Source: Bacteroidaceae bacterium (GTDB lineage: Bacteria > Bacteroidota > Bacteroidia > Bacteroidales > Bacteroidaceae). From it: a stretch of 64,000 nucleotides of DNA. The stretch lies in NCBI GenBank assembly GCA_017542145.1, contig JAFXXQ010000023.1, forward strand, positions 206,655-270,654, in the 5' to 3' direction. Shown piece by piece: positions 18,301 to 26,607 of the stretch (the stretch's first letter is position 1; each line of letters begins with the position of its first letter). A program made the translations under genes and the position numbers. The notes under the pieces were generated by a model. It saw only the letters and a program-made list of their open reading frames with translations. It was not told the origin of the DNA and searched no databases.

Positions 18301-20067
18301 GGATTTGGTACGCTGCACGTTCACGGGCCTTTCACGGGGTTAGATGTGGAAGGGAAGCTGACGGCGCAAAATGCCTCTTTTACCCTCGTGCCCACGAATG
18401 TGAAATATGAGTTTGTCGGTGATATAAACTTCGTCCCAGGTGCCATCCGCTTCGAGAATCTTGAGGTTTTCGACACCGCTTTCAACCCCCATTACAGCCA
18501 TAATTCGTCCTACGCTCCCGGCGCCAAACCTCATTCGGCTATCCTGAACGGCGACATCACCCACTCGCATCTCCAGAACTGGGGTTATGACCTTACGGTG
18601 AGAACGAACAACGTGCTGGCGCTGAATCTCTCCAATACGGGCGTTGACCCCTTCTGGACAACCATTTATGCCGATGGTTTGGTAAAGGTATGGGGCTCGG
18701 AAAGCAGCAACACCCTCAACGTGGACGTGAAGGCTGAGTCACGGCCCAACTCCTTCTTTGCCCTGAACCTCGGCAGCAGCACCACATCCGAAGCCGACTT
18801 CATCCGCTTCCGTGACCGTGATACCATACCCTCTGACGACGAAATCCGCCAGCGAATAGAACAGATAAGGGCGCAGACAGGCAGCGAGTTGCTGCGCCGA
18901 CGTTCAACACAGCCTCCTGGCGGGCGACGTGGAATTCAACAACCCAACATTTCGATTGACGTGAATGCCTCCATCACTCCCGATGCCGAGATTCGTCTGG
19001 TGACTGACGCCGCAACCGACGATGCCATTAACGCAAGGGGCTCGGGCGACCTCACCATACGTATGAGGAACGAGAATATCGGCCTCTACGGTACGTATAC
19101 GCTGATGAAGGGCGAATATAACCTGAGTCTGCAGGACCTTGTCACTAAACGATTTGATGTGGTGGAGGGTTCTACTGTGGAGTTTGACGGCGATCCACTG
19201 GATGCGCGGCTTAACATCACAGCATCGCACACGGTGAACAGCGTCTCACTGGCTGACCTAAGTGCCGATGCCTCCTCGATGGGCAACGTGCGCGTGAATT
19301 GTCTGTTGGGTATCAGCGGTACCCCGAATGCTCCGCGGCTGACCTTCAATATCGAACTCCCACAGGGTACCGAGGAACAGAAGACCCTGCTGCGCACCTA
19401 TACCGCTACTGACGAACAGATGAACTTGCAATTCATCTACCTGCTCGGCTTGGGTAAGTTCTACACCTACGATTTCTCACAAGCCTCTACGCAAGGCACG
19501 CAGGGCGGTGTCGCTGCAATGCAGTCTCTGCTGAGTTCTACGGTGTCCAGCCAAATCAATTCGCTTATCTCCAATCTGCTCCCGAGCGAGAACTGGAGCC
19601 TGTCGAGTAGCATTAAGTCGGACAACCTGTTGGGCAACTATGCTGACGAGGAATTGTCGATGGGCAATATGGAGGTTCAGGGAGTGTTGGAAGGACGCCT
19701 GCTCAACAATCGTCTGTTAGTGAACGGCAATTTCGGTTATCGCGATAATCCTATGTATGCCAGCAACTTCATCGGTGATTTCGATATCCGCTATCTGCTG
19801 TTCCCAAGGTCGAATTTATGGCTGAAGGGTTACAATAGAACCAATGACCGTTACTTTTCGAAGACCTCGCTCACAACGCAGGGTGTCGGTTTGATGTTCA
19901 ATCGCGATTTTGATGGATTCTCCCGTCCCCAACGTCAGACGCCGCCTCCGGTTGCTCCATCGGATACGCTTGTGGCACCAGCGCCTAATGAAACTACCAT
20001 AATTACTGAGACATTTTCTGAGTCTTCTGATGATTCAGATTACTCAGAAGCTCCAATAGCCCCCTAA
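15331..20067 (+). CDS. tamB: TamB-like translocation and assembly module protein (DUF490)
   Basis: Very large inner-membrane-anchored periplasmic protein (about 1578 residues) of the AsmA/TamB family, thought to bridge inner and outer membrane for outer-membrane protein or lipid transport. One N-terminal helix (VFRVLCVVLLLLVGVVHLPW) is followed by repetitive beta-rich sequence and a C-terminal DUF490 domain with NINARGSGDLTIRMR-like and GEYNLSLQDLVTKRFDVVEG segments. The tail is rich in Pro, Ser, Glu and Asp. No in-frame ATG exists before the helix, so a GTG at 15331, 15340 or 15349 is the likely start; I chose the first. Seven bp separate it from the pseudouridine synthase gene, so it probably heads a long transcript. 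Confidence 0.88.
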   Translation: MPEVSKVSRRLRGVFRVLCVVLLLLVGVVHLPWVQHRAGVALASKLEDKLGTRVVMDGLRWRLPADIILDSLRLDDCDGLPLLAADRLAVKINWRPLIREKRIVIRNIRLFNPTIAVRADSAGAKPNYQFLIDAFSTGKKSELPEMQINSLIIRGAHLTYDIASEPETPLELNLAHVDVSDLNAHLSLKTLTNDSLSVMMRQLSLREKSGFQLDDLMFRLVANRQGATLVGFNLRMPQSELRIDSLFADYRDREAVRLKGDVPTSTLAATDLSAFLPGLRGNTSKLTLSTSFKGSTDGRFDVPHLIARLNRKDVDLMLQGQGTPSYVDGKLIRLSVTPSGWHALEGLLGAVDARSGTELRPLLEDWEVRLGATSLTGDAILQMNADRTPQQAKAKLALRADLGEADVEAALKGGRFAATVDTRSLALGKVLENSDLGKLTASLNLKGTFAGSPFASEKGSTQPQLPQVLREASIDGEIHSIDFKNYTYSPILVNGTWDDSRLKATLKVDDPNVRSLIAVSYDTRGGHNAYTLHADVAQLNLYNLHLTDKHETSRFAFKVNGNLTGNTLDALRGQIALDSLRLEDPAHIWTMRHFAVGSFPNGAQQVYTIDSDFMQMRASGYFTPENLPGSVYNLLMDYEPTLLSVLMPESAKAARKADKAARAGNANVLTFNATVNDLSLLNELFYIPVKAVNPMRISGALNEERGTLSLNLNVPQLRYDELQFRNMTLNVNNEGGSALRLQAGGEKVEKDGKALMADVMAQLVNDDIMLDAEWRNSVKGFFEGNIHAKADFAKNAAGRIETTLTGMPSTAVINNEAWHFSPFTAVLSDDVYGVDGFRLTSGTQYLALDGSVVAHPQRTASSHADSLSVRLNNINMAPFLSLAKLKGISFGGVISGHADVAGLMTKAPRVGARLEVDSLTFCDAPLGDALAQVGYDDKGIVFDVSSPTIDLGGTASVAEKNLDLTLIADSTDVSFLNAMLTGIMSDVEGRGFGTLHVHGPFTGLDVEGKLTAQNASFTLVPTNVKYEFVGDINFVPGAIRFENLEVFDTAFNPHYSHNSSYAPGAKPHSAILNGDITHSHLQNWGYDLTVRTNNVLALNLSNTGVDPFWTTIYADGLVKVWGSESSNTLNVDVKAESRPNSFFALNLGSSTTSEADFIRFRDRDTIPSDDEIRQRIEQIRAQTGSELLRRRSTQPPGGRRGIQQPNISIDVNASITPDAEIRLVTDAATDDAINARGSGDLTIRMRNENIGLYGTYTLMKGEYNLSLQDLVTKRFDVVEGSTVEFDGDPLDARLNITASHTVNSVSLADLSADASSMGNVRVNCLLGISGTPNAPRLTFNIELPQGTEEQKTLLRTYTATDEQMNLQFIYLLGLGKFYTYDFSQASTQGTQGGVAAMQSLLSSTVSSQINSLISNLLPSENWSLSSSIKSDNLLGNYADEELSMGNMEVQGVLEGRLLNNRLLVNGNFGYRDNPMYASNFIGDFDIRYLLFPRSNLWLKGYNRTNDRYFSKTSLTTQGVGLMFNRDFDGFSRPQRQTPPPVAPSDTLVAPAPNETTIITETFSESSDDSDYSEAPIAP

Positions 20068-20074
20068 GAAGCCT

Positions 20075-20992
20075 ATGAAACAGAAACGATACGGAAAAAA
20101 AGGCCAATCCGTCATTTTTGACTATCAACCCACCGAGGAGATGACGCTGCTCCCCTTCCTGATGGAGGTGCTGGCGCCGAAAAGCCGCAGCGATGTGAAA
20201 TCCATGCTTGCACATTATCACGTGCAGGTGAATGGGACGACGGTAACGCAGTTCGATATGCCGCTTTCCCCCTCCGATAGAATATCCATCAACTTCACGC
20301 GTCCTTTCGCTGTTGTAAGGGACAACCGCGTCCATATCCTCTACGAGGACGACTATCTGATAGCTGTTGAGAAACCCTCGGGGATGCTCTCCGTAGGTCG
20401 TGAGGGTGGGGAAGAGCGCACCGTGTGGAGCCTGCTGACGGATTACATGAAGCAGAAGGATCTGCGCAGTACCGCGTATGTCTGCCACAGGTTGGATCAG
20501 TACACGTCAGGCATTCTGGTGTTTGCCAAAGACGGCAATGCGCAGCGCACGTTGCGCTATCAGTGGGACACGTTTGTGCGTGAACGTGCCTACTACGCCG
20601 TTGTAGAAGGCGTACCGCCCAGCGAACACGACGAACTGCGGCACTATCTACTGGAAGATAACGCTTATCGTGTTCATGTGGTTCATGGAGAGAGGATTCC
20701 CTCAGAGGCCAAACTGGCAGTAACACGCTATGCGCTGATGCAGACGAACGGGCATCACTCGCTACTAAACGTCAATCTATTCACTGGAAGGAAGAATCAG
20801 ATTCGTGCGCAGCTGGCAGAAATCGGATGCCCTGTGGCAGGGGACCGCAAGTATGGTGCTACGACGAGCCCTGCTTCGCGCTTGATGCTTCATAACTATC
20901 GCCTTTTGTTGGTTCACCCTGTGACGCACGAATTGCTTACGTTTGAATTGCCAGCACCCAAGTCGTTCTATTCCACCACAAAACCCTCATAA
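20075..20992 (+). CDS. RluA-family pseudouridine synthase
   Basis: RNA pseudouridine synthase with an N-terminal S4-like region (LAPKSRSDVKSMLAHYHVQVNG, residues 33-54) and the RluA catalytic domain. The motif HRLDQYTSG (residues 138-146) contains the catalytic Asp141. RKNQIRAQLAEIGCPVAGDRKYG is the second family signature. At 305 residues it is closest to RluD/RluC-type enzymes, but the target uridine in rRNA or tRNA cannot be told. Second gene of the tamB run. Confidence 0.9.
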   Translation: MKQKRYGKKGQSVIFDYQPTEEMTLLPFLMEVLAPKSRSDVKSMLAHYHVQVNGTTVTQFDMPLSPSDRISINFTRPFAVVRDNRVHILYEDDYLIAVEKPSGMLSVGREGGEERTVWSLLTDYMKQKDLRSTAYVCHRLDQYTSGILVFAKDGNAQRTLRYQWDTFVRERAYYAVVEGVPPSEHDELRHYLLEDNAYRVHVVHGERIPSEAKLAVTRYALMQTNGHHSLLNVNLFTGRKNQIRAQLAEIGCPVAGDRKYGATTSPASRLMLHNYRLLLVHPVTHELLTFELPAPKSFYSTTKPS

Positions 20993-21004
20993 TCTTCTTC
21001 GTTG

Positions 21005-21841
21005 ATGAAGTGCTTCATCCCCCTTTTGCTTCTGTTGTGGACATCGGTTGTGTTTGCAGAGCCGACGGATAGCGTGTTCGTTGAGCAGCTTCTGCGGAAG
21101 TATGCGCATACGAACGAGAAAGCTGGGGCTTTGGTAGTTTCCATCGGAAGAGAGTTCTTGGGAAGACCCTATGTAGGCGGTACTATTGAGGTAAATACTC
21201 CTGAGGAAAAACTTGTTGTGAACACGCGCGAAGTGGATTGCACTACTTTTATAGATCAGGTGCTTGCTCTTACGCTGACGGTGCTGCACGAGGAGATGGA
21301 TTACGCCTCATTCTGCCGTTGGCTGACGCAATTGCGCTATCGGGGAGGAGTGCTTGACGGCTATGTCTCGCGCCTGCATTACTTCGCTGACTTCGTCCAA
21401 GATAACTCCGAATGGTTTGAATGTCTGCCTTCGGCGGATGATGACCGTTATCCTCTGCAGATGTTGACGCTCTCGTTCATGAGCACGCATCCTGAAAGCT
21501 ATCCAGCGCTAAAGGGAAACCCTGAAGCTGTTTCTCTTATTCGTGAGGTGGAGCAGCATTACATCGACTATCCCATCCGTTACATTCCTAAGGAAGAGGT
21601 ACCACTTTTTGCACAGCTTCAAGAAGGAGATGTTGTGGCTCTTCTCACGACTGTGAAGGGGTTGGATGTTTCACATCTGGGTATCGCCGTCAGGGAAAAG
21701 GGCGAACTACGTCTGCTTCACGCCTCTTCTGTTGCAGGGAAGGTGATAGTGGAGCCGCGTTCGTTGTCTGCTATGCTCAGCACCCGCAAATCGTGCCCTG
21801 GTATTCGTGTTATCCGTTTGAAAACGAAATTGTCACAATAG
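21005..21841 (+). CDS. DUF1460 family protein, N-acetylmuramoyl-amidase-like
   Basis: Exported protein of the DUF1460 family, NlpC/P60-like cysteine hydrolases that act on peptidoglycan fragments. A signal peptide (MKCFIPLLLLLWTSVVFAEP) is followed by SIGREFLGRPYVGGTIEV, then VDCTTFIDQVLAL, whose Cys is the predicted nucleophile, and DVSHLGIAVREKGELRLLHASS with the histidine. Length 278 residues. Start ATG 21005, with a TTG immediately before it. Twelve bp after the pseudouridine synthase gene. Confidence 0.85.
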   Translation: MKCFIPLLLLLWTSVVFAEPTDSVFVEQLLRKYAHTNEKAGALVVSIGREFLGRPYVGGTIEVNTPEEKLVVNTREVDCTTFIDQVLALTLTVLHEEMDYASFCRWLTQLRYRGGVLDGYVSRLHYFADFVQDNSEWFECLPSADDDRYPLQMLTLSFMSTHPESYPALKGNPEAVSLIREVEQHYIDYPIRYIPKEEVPLFAQLQEGDVVALLTTVKGLDVSHLGIAVREKGELRLLHASSVAGKVIVEPRSLSAMLSTRKSCPGIRVIRLKTKLSQ

Positions 21842-21870
21842 TAATAGTAAATCGAGTTATAAATAAAAAT

Positions 21871-23121
21871 ATGATGAAAGAAACACCCGTCCTGCTGCTT
21901 ACGGGTTATTTAGGCAGCGGAAAGACAACCTTAGTCAACCGAATCCTCACTAATAAACAAGGAATTCGCTTTGCGGTCATTGTCAATGATATAGGTGAAG
22001 TAAACATCGATGCTGACCTCATCCAGAAGGGGGGTATTGTAGGGCAAAAGGAAGAGAGCCTCGTCGCCCTCCAGAACGGCTGCATCTGCTGCACACTGAA
22101 GATGGATCTCATCGAGCAGTTAGGCGATATCATGAAGATGCAGCGCTTTGACTACATCGTCATCGAAGCCAGTGGCATTTGTGAGCCTGAACCTATTGCC
22201 CGTACCATCTGCTCCATTCCCTCGATGGGCTACGAGTATGTCGTGAAGGGCATTCCACGCCTCGACTGCATCGTCACCGTCGTCGATGCCATGCGCATGC
22301 AGAGCGAATTTGCGTGCGGCGACAATCTCAGAAAGAAGGACCTGGAGGAAGACGACATCGAGAATCTGCTCATCCAGCAGATAGAGTTCTGCGACAAGAT
22401 ACTGCTCAACAAGGCTTCTGAGGTAACGAAAGAAGAGCTGGGACGCATCGTCAGCATCATCCGCGCCCTGCAGCCTAAGGCCGAAATCATCTGTTGCGAC
22501 TATGCCGACGTCGATCTCGACAAGCTCATCAACACCCACGCCTTCGACTACGAAAATGTGGCCACCTCTGCCACGTGGATTCAGAAGGTCGAGGAAGGTG
22601 CCCCCGCTCCTGACGATAACGATGATGACGATGACGACGACCACAATGAACACCATCATCATCACCACCACCATCATGACGATGATGATGACGACGAAGA
22701 AGAGCATCACCACCACCACCATCATCACCACGACGATGAAGGCGAGGCCGAGGAATACGGCATCTCCACGTGGGTATATTATAGCCGTGCCCCCTTCGAC
22801 CTGACGAAGTTCGACGCCTTCATCGCCAAGCTATGGCCTCGCGAGGTCATCCGCGCCAAAGGCATGTGCTGGTTCAACGACGAGCCCGACACCTGCTACC
22901 TCTTCGAGCAGGCCGGGCGCCAGTTCTCGCTGAAGAATATCGGCCAGTGGTTTGCTACGATGCCCGAGGAAGAGTTGCGCCGACAGCTTGAAGTGGATTC
23001 CACGCTTCAGCGTGATTGGGACGACCAGTATGGCGACCGCATGCAAAAGCTTGTCTTCATTGGTCAGCACCTCAACAAGGTATTTCTCCGCGAAGCCCTC
23101 GATGCTTGCAAGGCTGATTGA
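21871..23121 (+). CDS. CobW/COG0523 metal-chaperone GTPase with a long His/Asp-rich loop
   Basis: G3E-family GTPase that probably delivers or stores Zn2+ or a related metal. Walker A is GYLGSGKTT (residues 12-20), the metal-binding CxCC is CICC (71-74), and ASGICEP and NKASEVTKEE cover the switch and NKxD-like regions. The CobW C-terminal domain follows (STWVYYSRAPFDLTKFDAF). Between them (residues 248-292) is an extreme low-complexity loop: two runs of nine histidines separated and flanked by Asp/Glu runs. Start ATG 21871, immediately followed by another in-frame ATG. Length 416 residues. Twenty-nine bp after the DUF1460 gene. Confidence 0.92.
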   Translation: MMKETPVLLLTGYLGSGKTTLVNRILTNKQGIRFAVIVNDIGEVNIDADLIQKGGIVGQKEESLVALQNGCICCTLKMDLIEQLGDIMKMQRFDYIVIEASGICEPEPIARTICSIPSMGYEYVVKGIPRLDCIVTVVDAMRMQSEFACGDNLRKKDLEEDDIENLLIQQIEFCDKILLNKASEVTKEELGRIVSIIRALQPKAEIICCDYADVDLDKLINTHAFDYENVATSATWIQKVEEGAPAPDDNDDDDDDDHNEHHHHHHHHHDDDDDDEEEHHHHHHHHHDDEGEAEEYGISTWVYYSRAPFDLTKFDAFIAKLWPREVIRAKGMCWFNDEPDTCYLFEQAGRQFSLKNIGQWFATMPEEELRRQLEVDSTLQRDWDDQYGDRMQKLVFIGQHLNKVFLREALDACKAD

Positions 23122-23184
23122 AACACCCCCACCTAGCTCTCCGTTCCCAATGACCTTTTTCGGGATGAAGATTCTAAAGAAACC

Positions 23185-24177
23185 ATGAAACGTTTTTTGA
23201 TTGTAATCTGCTTGGTCGCGATGGTAGCCAGCTGCACGAAGCCCGACGCTTGGCTGAAGGTGGTGGAAAACCACTTTGTTGGAGCAGACGGGGAAAAGGT
23301 CGTGTTGCGTGGATTGTGCTTCTCCGACCCTGTGAAACTCTATAGGGAAGGTCATTGGAACGATACCTATTGGGAAGAGGCTGCCCGCTGGGGGGCCAAC
23401 ATCGTGCGTTTTGCCGTACACCCTGAGAACATCAACAGCCTGGGATGGGACGAGACATTCGCTATCCTCGACGAAGGCGTGGCTCAGGCCAGAAAGCACG
23501 GACTCCTCGTCATCATGGATTGGCATTCCATTGGCAATCTGGTAATAGAGCAATTTGCAAGAGAGATGTACATTACGACAAAAGCAGAGACATTTCGTTT
23601 CTGGCGGACAGTGGCACAGCGCTACAAGGACGAGCCAACGGTGGCGATGTATGAATTGTTCAATGAACCAACGCTTATGGACGACAGCACTTCCGTCACC
23701 ACATGGGCAGAGTGGAAGGAACTGCAGGAACAGATTATCGACACCATACGGACGTATAATCCGCATGCCCTTTGCCTATGCGCCGGATTCGACTGGGCTT
23801 ACGACCTTACTCCGATTGTCAAAGAGCCCGTACGGAGAGAGAACATTGCCTATGTCTCGCATCCCTATCCGCAGAAACGTGGGCAACCTTGGGAAGAACA
23901 ATGGGAAAAAGACTTCGGATATGTGGCTGACACCTATCCTGTGATCTGCACGGAAATAGGCTTCTGTCTGCCTGACGAACGTGGTGCTCATAACCCAGTG
24001 ATGGCATCCGTGGAATATGGCGAACGAATCACGAAATACTTCGAAAAGAAGGGAATCTCGTTCACCGTCTGGTGTTTCGACCCACATTGGGCTCCCATGC
24101 TTTTCAGCGACTGGAACTTCACACCTACTACGCAAGGGCGTTTCTTCAAATCCTATCTACAACAGAATAAAAAGTAA
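23185..24177 (+). CDS. GH5-family lipoprotein (endoglucanase/mannanase-like)
   Basis: Glycoside hydrolase family 5 enzyme attached to a membrane by a lipid. The lipobox is VASC (Cys17) in MKRFLIVICLVAMVASC. The acid/base glutamate is in MYELFNEPT (about residue 161) and the nucleophile in VICTEIGF (about residue 257). GLCFSDP near the N-terminus and VIMDWHSIGN are family segments, and SHPYPQKRGQPWE precedes the nucleophile. Length 330 residues. Substrate cannot be fixed; GH5 covers many beta-glycanases. Confidence 0.88.
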   Translation: MKRFLIVICLVAMVASCTKPDAWLKVVENHFVGADGEKVVLRGLCFSDPVKLYREGHWNDTYWEEAARWGANIVRFAVHPENINSLGWDETFAILDEGVAQARKHGLLVIMDWHSIGNLVIEQFAREMYITTKAETFRFWRTVAQRYKDEPTVAMYELFNEPTLMDDSTSVTTWAEWKELQEQIIDTIRTYNPHALCLCAGFDWAYDLTPIVKEPVRRENIAYVSHPYPQKRGQPWEEQWEKDFGYVADTYPVICTEIGFCLPDERGAHNPVMASVEYGERITKYFEKKGISFTVWCFDPHWAPMLFSDWNFTPTTQGRFFKSYLQQNKK

Positions 24178-24200
24178 AAAAACTCCTTAACAAGACAATT

Positions 24201-25058
24201 ATGAATCGTCGAGATTTTTTGAAAACCAGTACAGCCGGTGCTGCATTGATGGCCGTGCCCGCCGCGGCATGGAGTATTACCCCTGAAGCCGTACCTAAAA
24301 ATGATGGCATGAAGCCTGAGCCACACAAAAACCCCTTCCATCTTGGGATGGCGGGCTACACGTTTGTCAACTTCGACCTCGATACCACCCTTCGCACCAT
24401 GAAGCGGCTTGATGTCCATTGGCTCTGCATTAAGGATTTCCATCTTCCGCTGGACAGTCCGGACGAACAGATACGCGCCTTTCATGCTAAGTTAGCGGAA
24501 GCCGATGTCACTGGCTATGCTGTCGGACCCATCTATATGAAAAGCGAGTCGGAGGTAGACCGTGCCTTTGTCTATGCGCAGAGGGTAGGGGTGAAACTGA
24601 TTGTCAGCGTACCCAACTACGAGCTGCTGCCCTATGTGGAGAAGAAGGTGCAAGAGTACGACTTCCGCACCGCCATCCACCTGCATGGGCCTGACATGAA
24701 GCTCTATCCCGATGCCACGGACATCTGGAACAACGTGAAGGACCTCGACTCGCGTATCGGCATGTGTCTTGACATTGGACATGACCTGCGCTTCGGTGCC
24801 GATCCCATCCGCGACCTCAAACGCTATTCCAGCCGCGTGTTTGACATCCATCTGAAGGATGTCACGGGTAACACTCGCGAGGGACACGCTATTGAACTGG
24901 GTCGTGGCAAAATTGACTTCTCCCGCTTTGTGAAGACCCTGCGCAAGGTTGGCTATACTGGCTCGTGTAGCCTCGAATATGAGAAGGACATGAAAGACCC
25001 CTTCCTCGGCATCGCCGAGAGTGTGGGTTACTTCCGTGCCGTCTGTGACATGGGGTAA
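24201..25058 (+). CDS. Tat-signal sugar phosphate isomerase/epimerase-like TIM barrel
   Basis: AP-endonuclease-2-fold TIM-barrel protein of the sugar isomerase/epimerase superfamily, predicted to be exported: the N-terminus MNRRDFLKTSTAGAALMAVP is a Tat-type signal (RRDFLK). Barrel segments include FHLGMAGYTFVNFDLDTTL, IGMCLDIGHDLRFG and VFDIHLKDV, with His, Asp and Glu residues suited to a divalent metal, and CSLEYEKDM at the end. Length 285 residues. Substrate unknown. Twenty-three bp after the GH5 gene, so possibly the end of the tamB-led run. Confidence 0.8.
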   Translation: MNRRDFLKTSTAGAALMAVPAAAWSITPEAVPKNDGMKPEPHKNPFHLGMAGYTFVNFDLDTTLRTMKRLDVHWLCIKDFHLPLDSPDEQIRAFHAKLAEADVTGYAVGPIYMKSESEVDRAFVYAQRVGVKLIVSVPNYELLPYVEKKVQEYDFRTAIHLHGPDMKLYPDATDIWNNVKDLDSRIGMCLDIGHDLRFGADPIRDLKRYSSRVFDIHLKDVTGNTREGHAIELGRGKIDFSRFVKTLRKVGYTGSCSLEYEKDMKDPFLGIAESVGYFRAVCDMG

Positions 25059-25071
25059 CAAAAGAAACTAT

Positions 25072-25433
25072 TTTTCTGACGACGTATTTTTGTCTTTCGG
25101 ACACATATATGCCTGGCTGTAAGGCATTGGCCGTGTGCGTGCTGCTTTGGATGGGGCGTCCTTGGTCGACGCTGTAGAGCCACGACGGGCAACGGCGCTG
25201 TAACAGCAAGTCGTAGGCAAGGTCGGTTAGGCCGAAGTGGGAGAGTGTCTGGTTGATGATGCCGGTGCCGACAAGCCTCGTGCTGAGCCTCGTTCGTTCG
25301 ATTGCAGTTTCCACGAGAAGTTGGGGGTCTGTGTGTCAATGGGCGACGTGTTTCGTAGAGATTGCACGCGCCGGTTGTTCATGGTAAGGGCGTGTGTCGG
25401 CATGCCGAGCACTATGGCCAGCAGGATAAACAT
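25072..25433 (-). pseudogene. collapsed GH78 alpha-L-rhamnosidase remnant
   Basis: Three pieces of a secreted enzyme survive on the minus strand. Piece 1 is a signal peptide and N-terminus, MFILLAIVLGMPTHALTMNN, followed by LRNTSPIDTQTPNFSWKLQS, the typical opening of Bacteroidetes GH78 proteins. Piece 2, in another frame, is LVGTGIINQTLSHFGLTDLA, then YDLLLQRRCPSWLYSVDQG, the conserved region near the end of the GH78 catalytic domain. Piece 3 is GRPIQSS...LQPGIYV plus KYVVRK, a Prevotella-type C-terminal tail. Several hundred codons between pieces 1 and 2 are missing and the frame shifts at the join. The remaining 25059-25642 gap holds only a terminator. Confidence 0.75.
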
Positions 25434-25572
25434 AAAAATGCTTTTCTAATAATGTCCGAAGGATTTGTGGGGGACGTTTGAGAATCTTTCTTCGTCGTTT
25501 CTCCATGCCAACGAAAAAAGTAAACTTACCTTTGGTCATTTAGCTTAGCGAAAACGTTGTTTTTGAAAAAGA

Positions 25573-25609
25573 AAGAAGGTGCTGCCAGAGTGTGACGGGG
25601 CACCTTCTT
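25573..25609 (-). terminator. terminator of the lipoprotein gene at 25643-26560
   Basis: Stem AAGAAGGTGC / GCACCTTCTT (10 bp) with a 17-nt loop; on the minus strand it is followed by TCTTTTTC. Confidence 0.7.
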
Positions 25610-25642
25610 AAAAGATGGGAGAATAGGGAAACTACAACTTTG

Positions 25643-26560
25643 TTACTTCTCCTCGAGGTTGAAGGCGATGGTGGCGTTGTAGGTCTTGCCGGCGTCTGTT
25701 ACGCTTCCCGAGAGTGTGAGGGTGTAGTAGCTTACCTTCTTGTAGGTCTCTATGGTGAAGGTGGCCTTGCCGCTCTCATAGTCAAACATTTTCTCGTCAC
25801 CGTCCCAGGCATAATTTATCTCGCCCGTCTTCTCGTTCTTCCAGTTCCAAGTGCCGACGAAGATTTTTCCATTTTCGAAGAGGATAATGAACGAGCCCGT
25901 TTGGGTGAACATAATGTCCGTAATCTTCATCTTCTCTGGAATTTCGGCATCCAGTTGGGGGGCTTTTTCCTTAGCATATTCGAAGATGGCGTTGAAACTG
26001 GAGGCATCAGGAGCCTCGAAAATCTTGGTAGCTTTCACGGCACCATCAAGGGTGATGTGTGTGTAGCTTATTTTCCAATTTCGGCAGAGGTCCTGAGTGA
26101 GGTTGCTGTCGGAAACTTTCCCGATGACCTCGACGGCGTAGGCGACGCCCTCATCGACATTGCTGTTCAGGAAAATCTTGACAGAAGTGATGGTACCTTC
26201 GGCGTTCTTCAGCAGCTGCAGGTGGCAGACAAAATTGTTGCTATTGTCGAAAATGGTGTAGACATCGCCCGTAACCTCGTAGCGTCCGTAGATGTATTCG
26301 GGGATGAGGGTGCCTCCGCGCGTGGATGGAGCCGACTGTTTCGGGAGGGCCTTGGCCACGATGGCCTTGCCGGTTTCGGTGAGGATGATGCTGGAGTATG
26401 GTGCGGTTGTGTCCTTGAACGAGAGGCTGATGGCCTTCTCCTTCAGTTCCGGCGTCTTCATCTCAGGCGTCTGGGCGTCGTTGTCTTCCTTGTCCTTCTG
26501 GCAGGCGCAGAGGAGGGGAAGCATACATGCTAATGATAAGCAGAATAGAATCTTTTTCAT
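25643..26560 (-). CDS. lipoprotein of unknown function
   Basis: Begins with a lipoprotein signal (MKKILFCLSLACMLPLLCAC, lipid site Cys20) and an acidic linker QKDKEDNDAQTPEMKTPELK. The 305-residue body has beta-rich segments such as YIYGRYEVTGDVYTIFDNSN and FTQTGSFIILFENGKIFVG. It resembles the DUF4988/DUF5012 kind of Bacteroidales lipoproteins only in general style; I do not recognise the family. It starts 47 bp after the OMP gene with no promoter between, so the two form an operon. Confidence 0.7.
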   Translation of the reverse strand: MKKILFCLSLACMLPLLCACQKDKEDNDAQTPEMKTPELKEKAISLSFKDTTAPYSSIILTETGKAIVAKALPKQSAPSTRGGTLIPEYIYGRYEVTGDVYTIFDNSNNFVCHLQLLKNAEGTITSVKIFLNSNVDEGVAYAVEVIGKVSDSNLTQDLCRNWKISYTHITLDGAVKATKIFEAPDASSFNAIFEYAKEKAPQLDAEIPEKMKITDIMFTQTGSFIILFENGKIFVGTWNWKNEKTGEINYAWDGDEKMFDYESGKATFTIETYKKVSYYTLTLSGSVTDAGKTYNATIAFNLEEK

Positions 26561-26607
26561 ACGATGATAGGTTTTGTTAGTTCGGCAAGCCGAAGGGGTT
26601 ATTCACT

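Noticed and set aside
22120..22804. Frames on both strands across the His/Asp repeat of the CobW gene
   Set aside because: Trinucleotide repeats give open frames in every phase; only the CobW frame has domain motifs.
26579..26596. TTCGGC-AA-GCCGAA hairpin between the OMP and lipoprotein genes
   Set aside because: Only six base pairs with no T tract, and it lies inside a probable operon.
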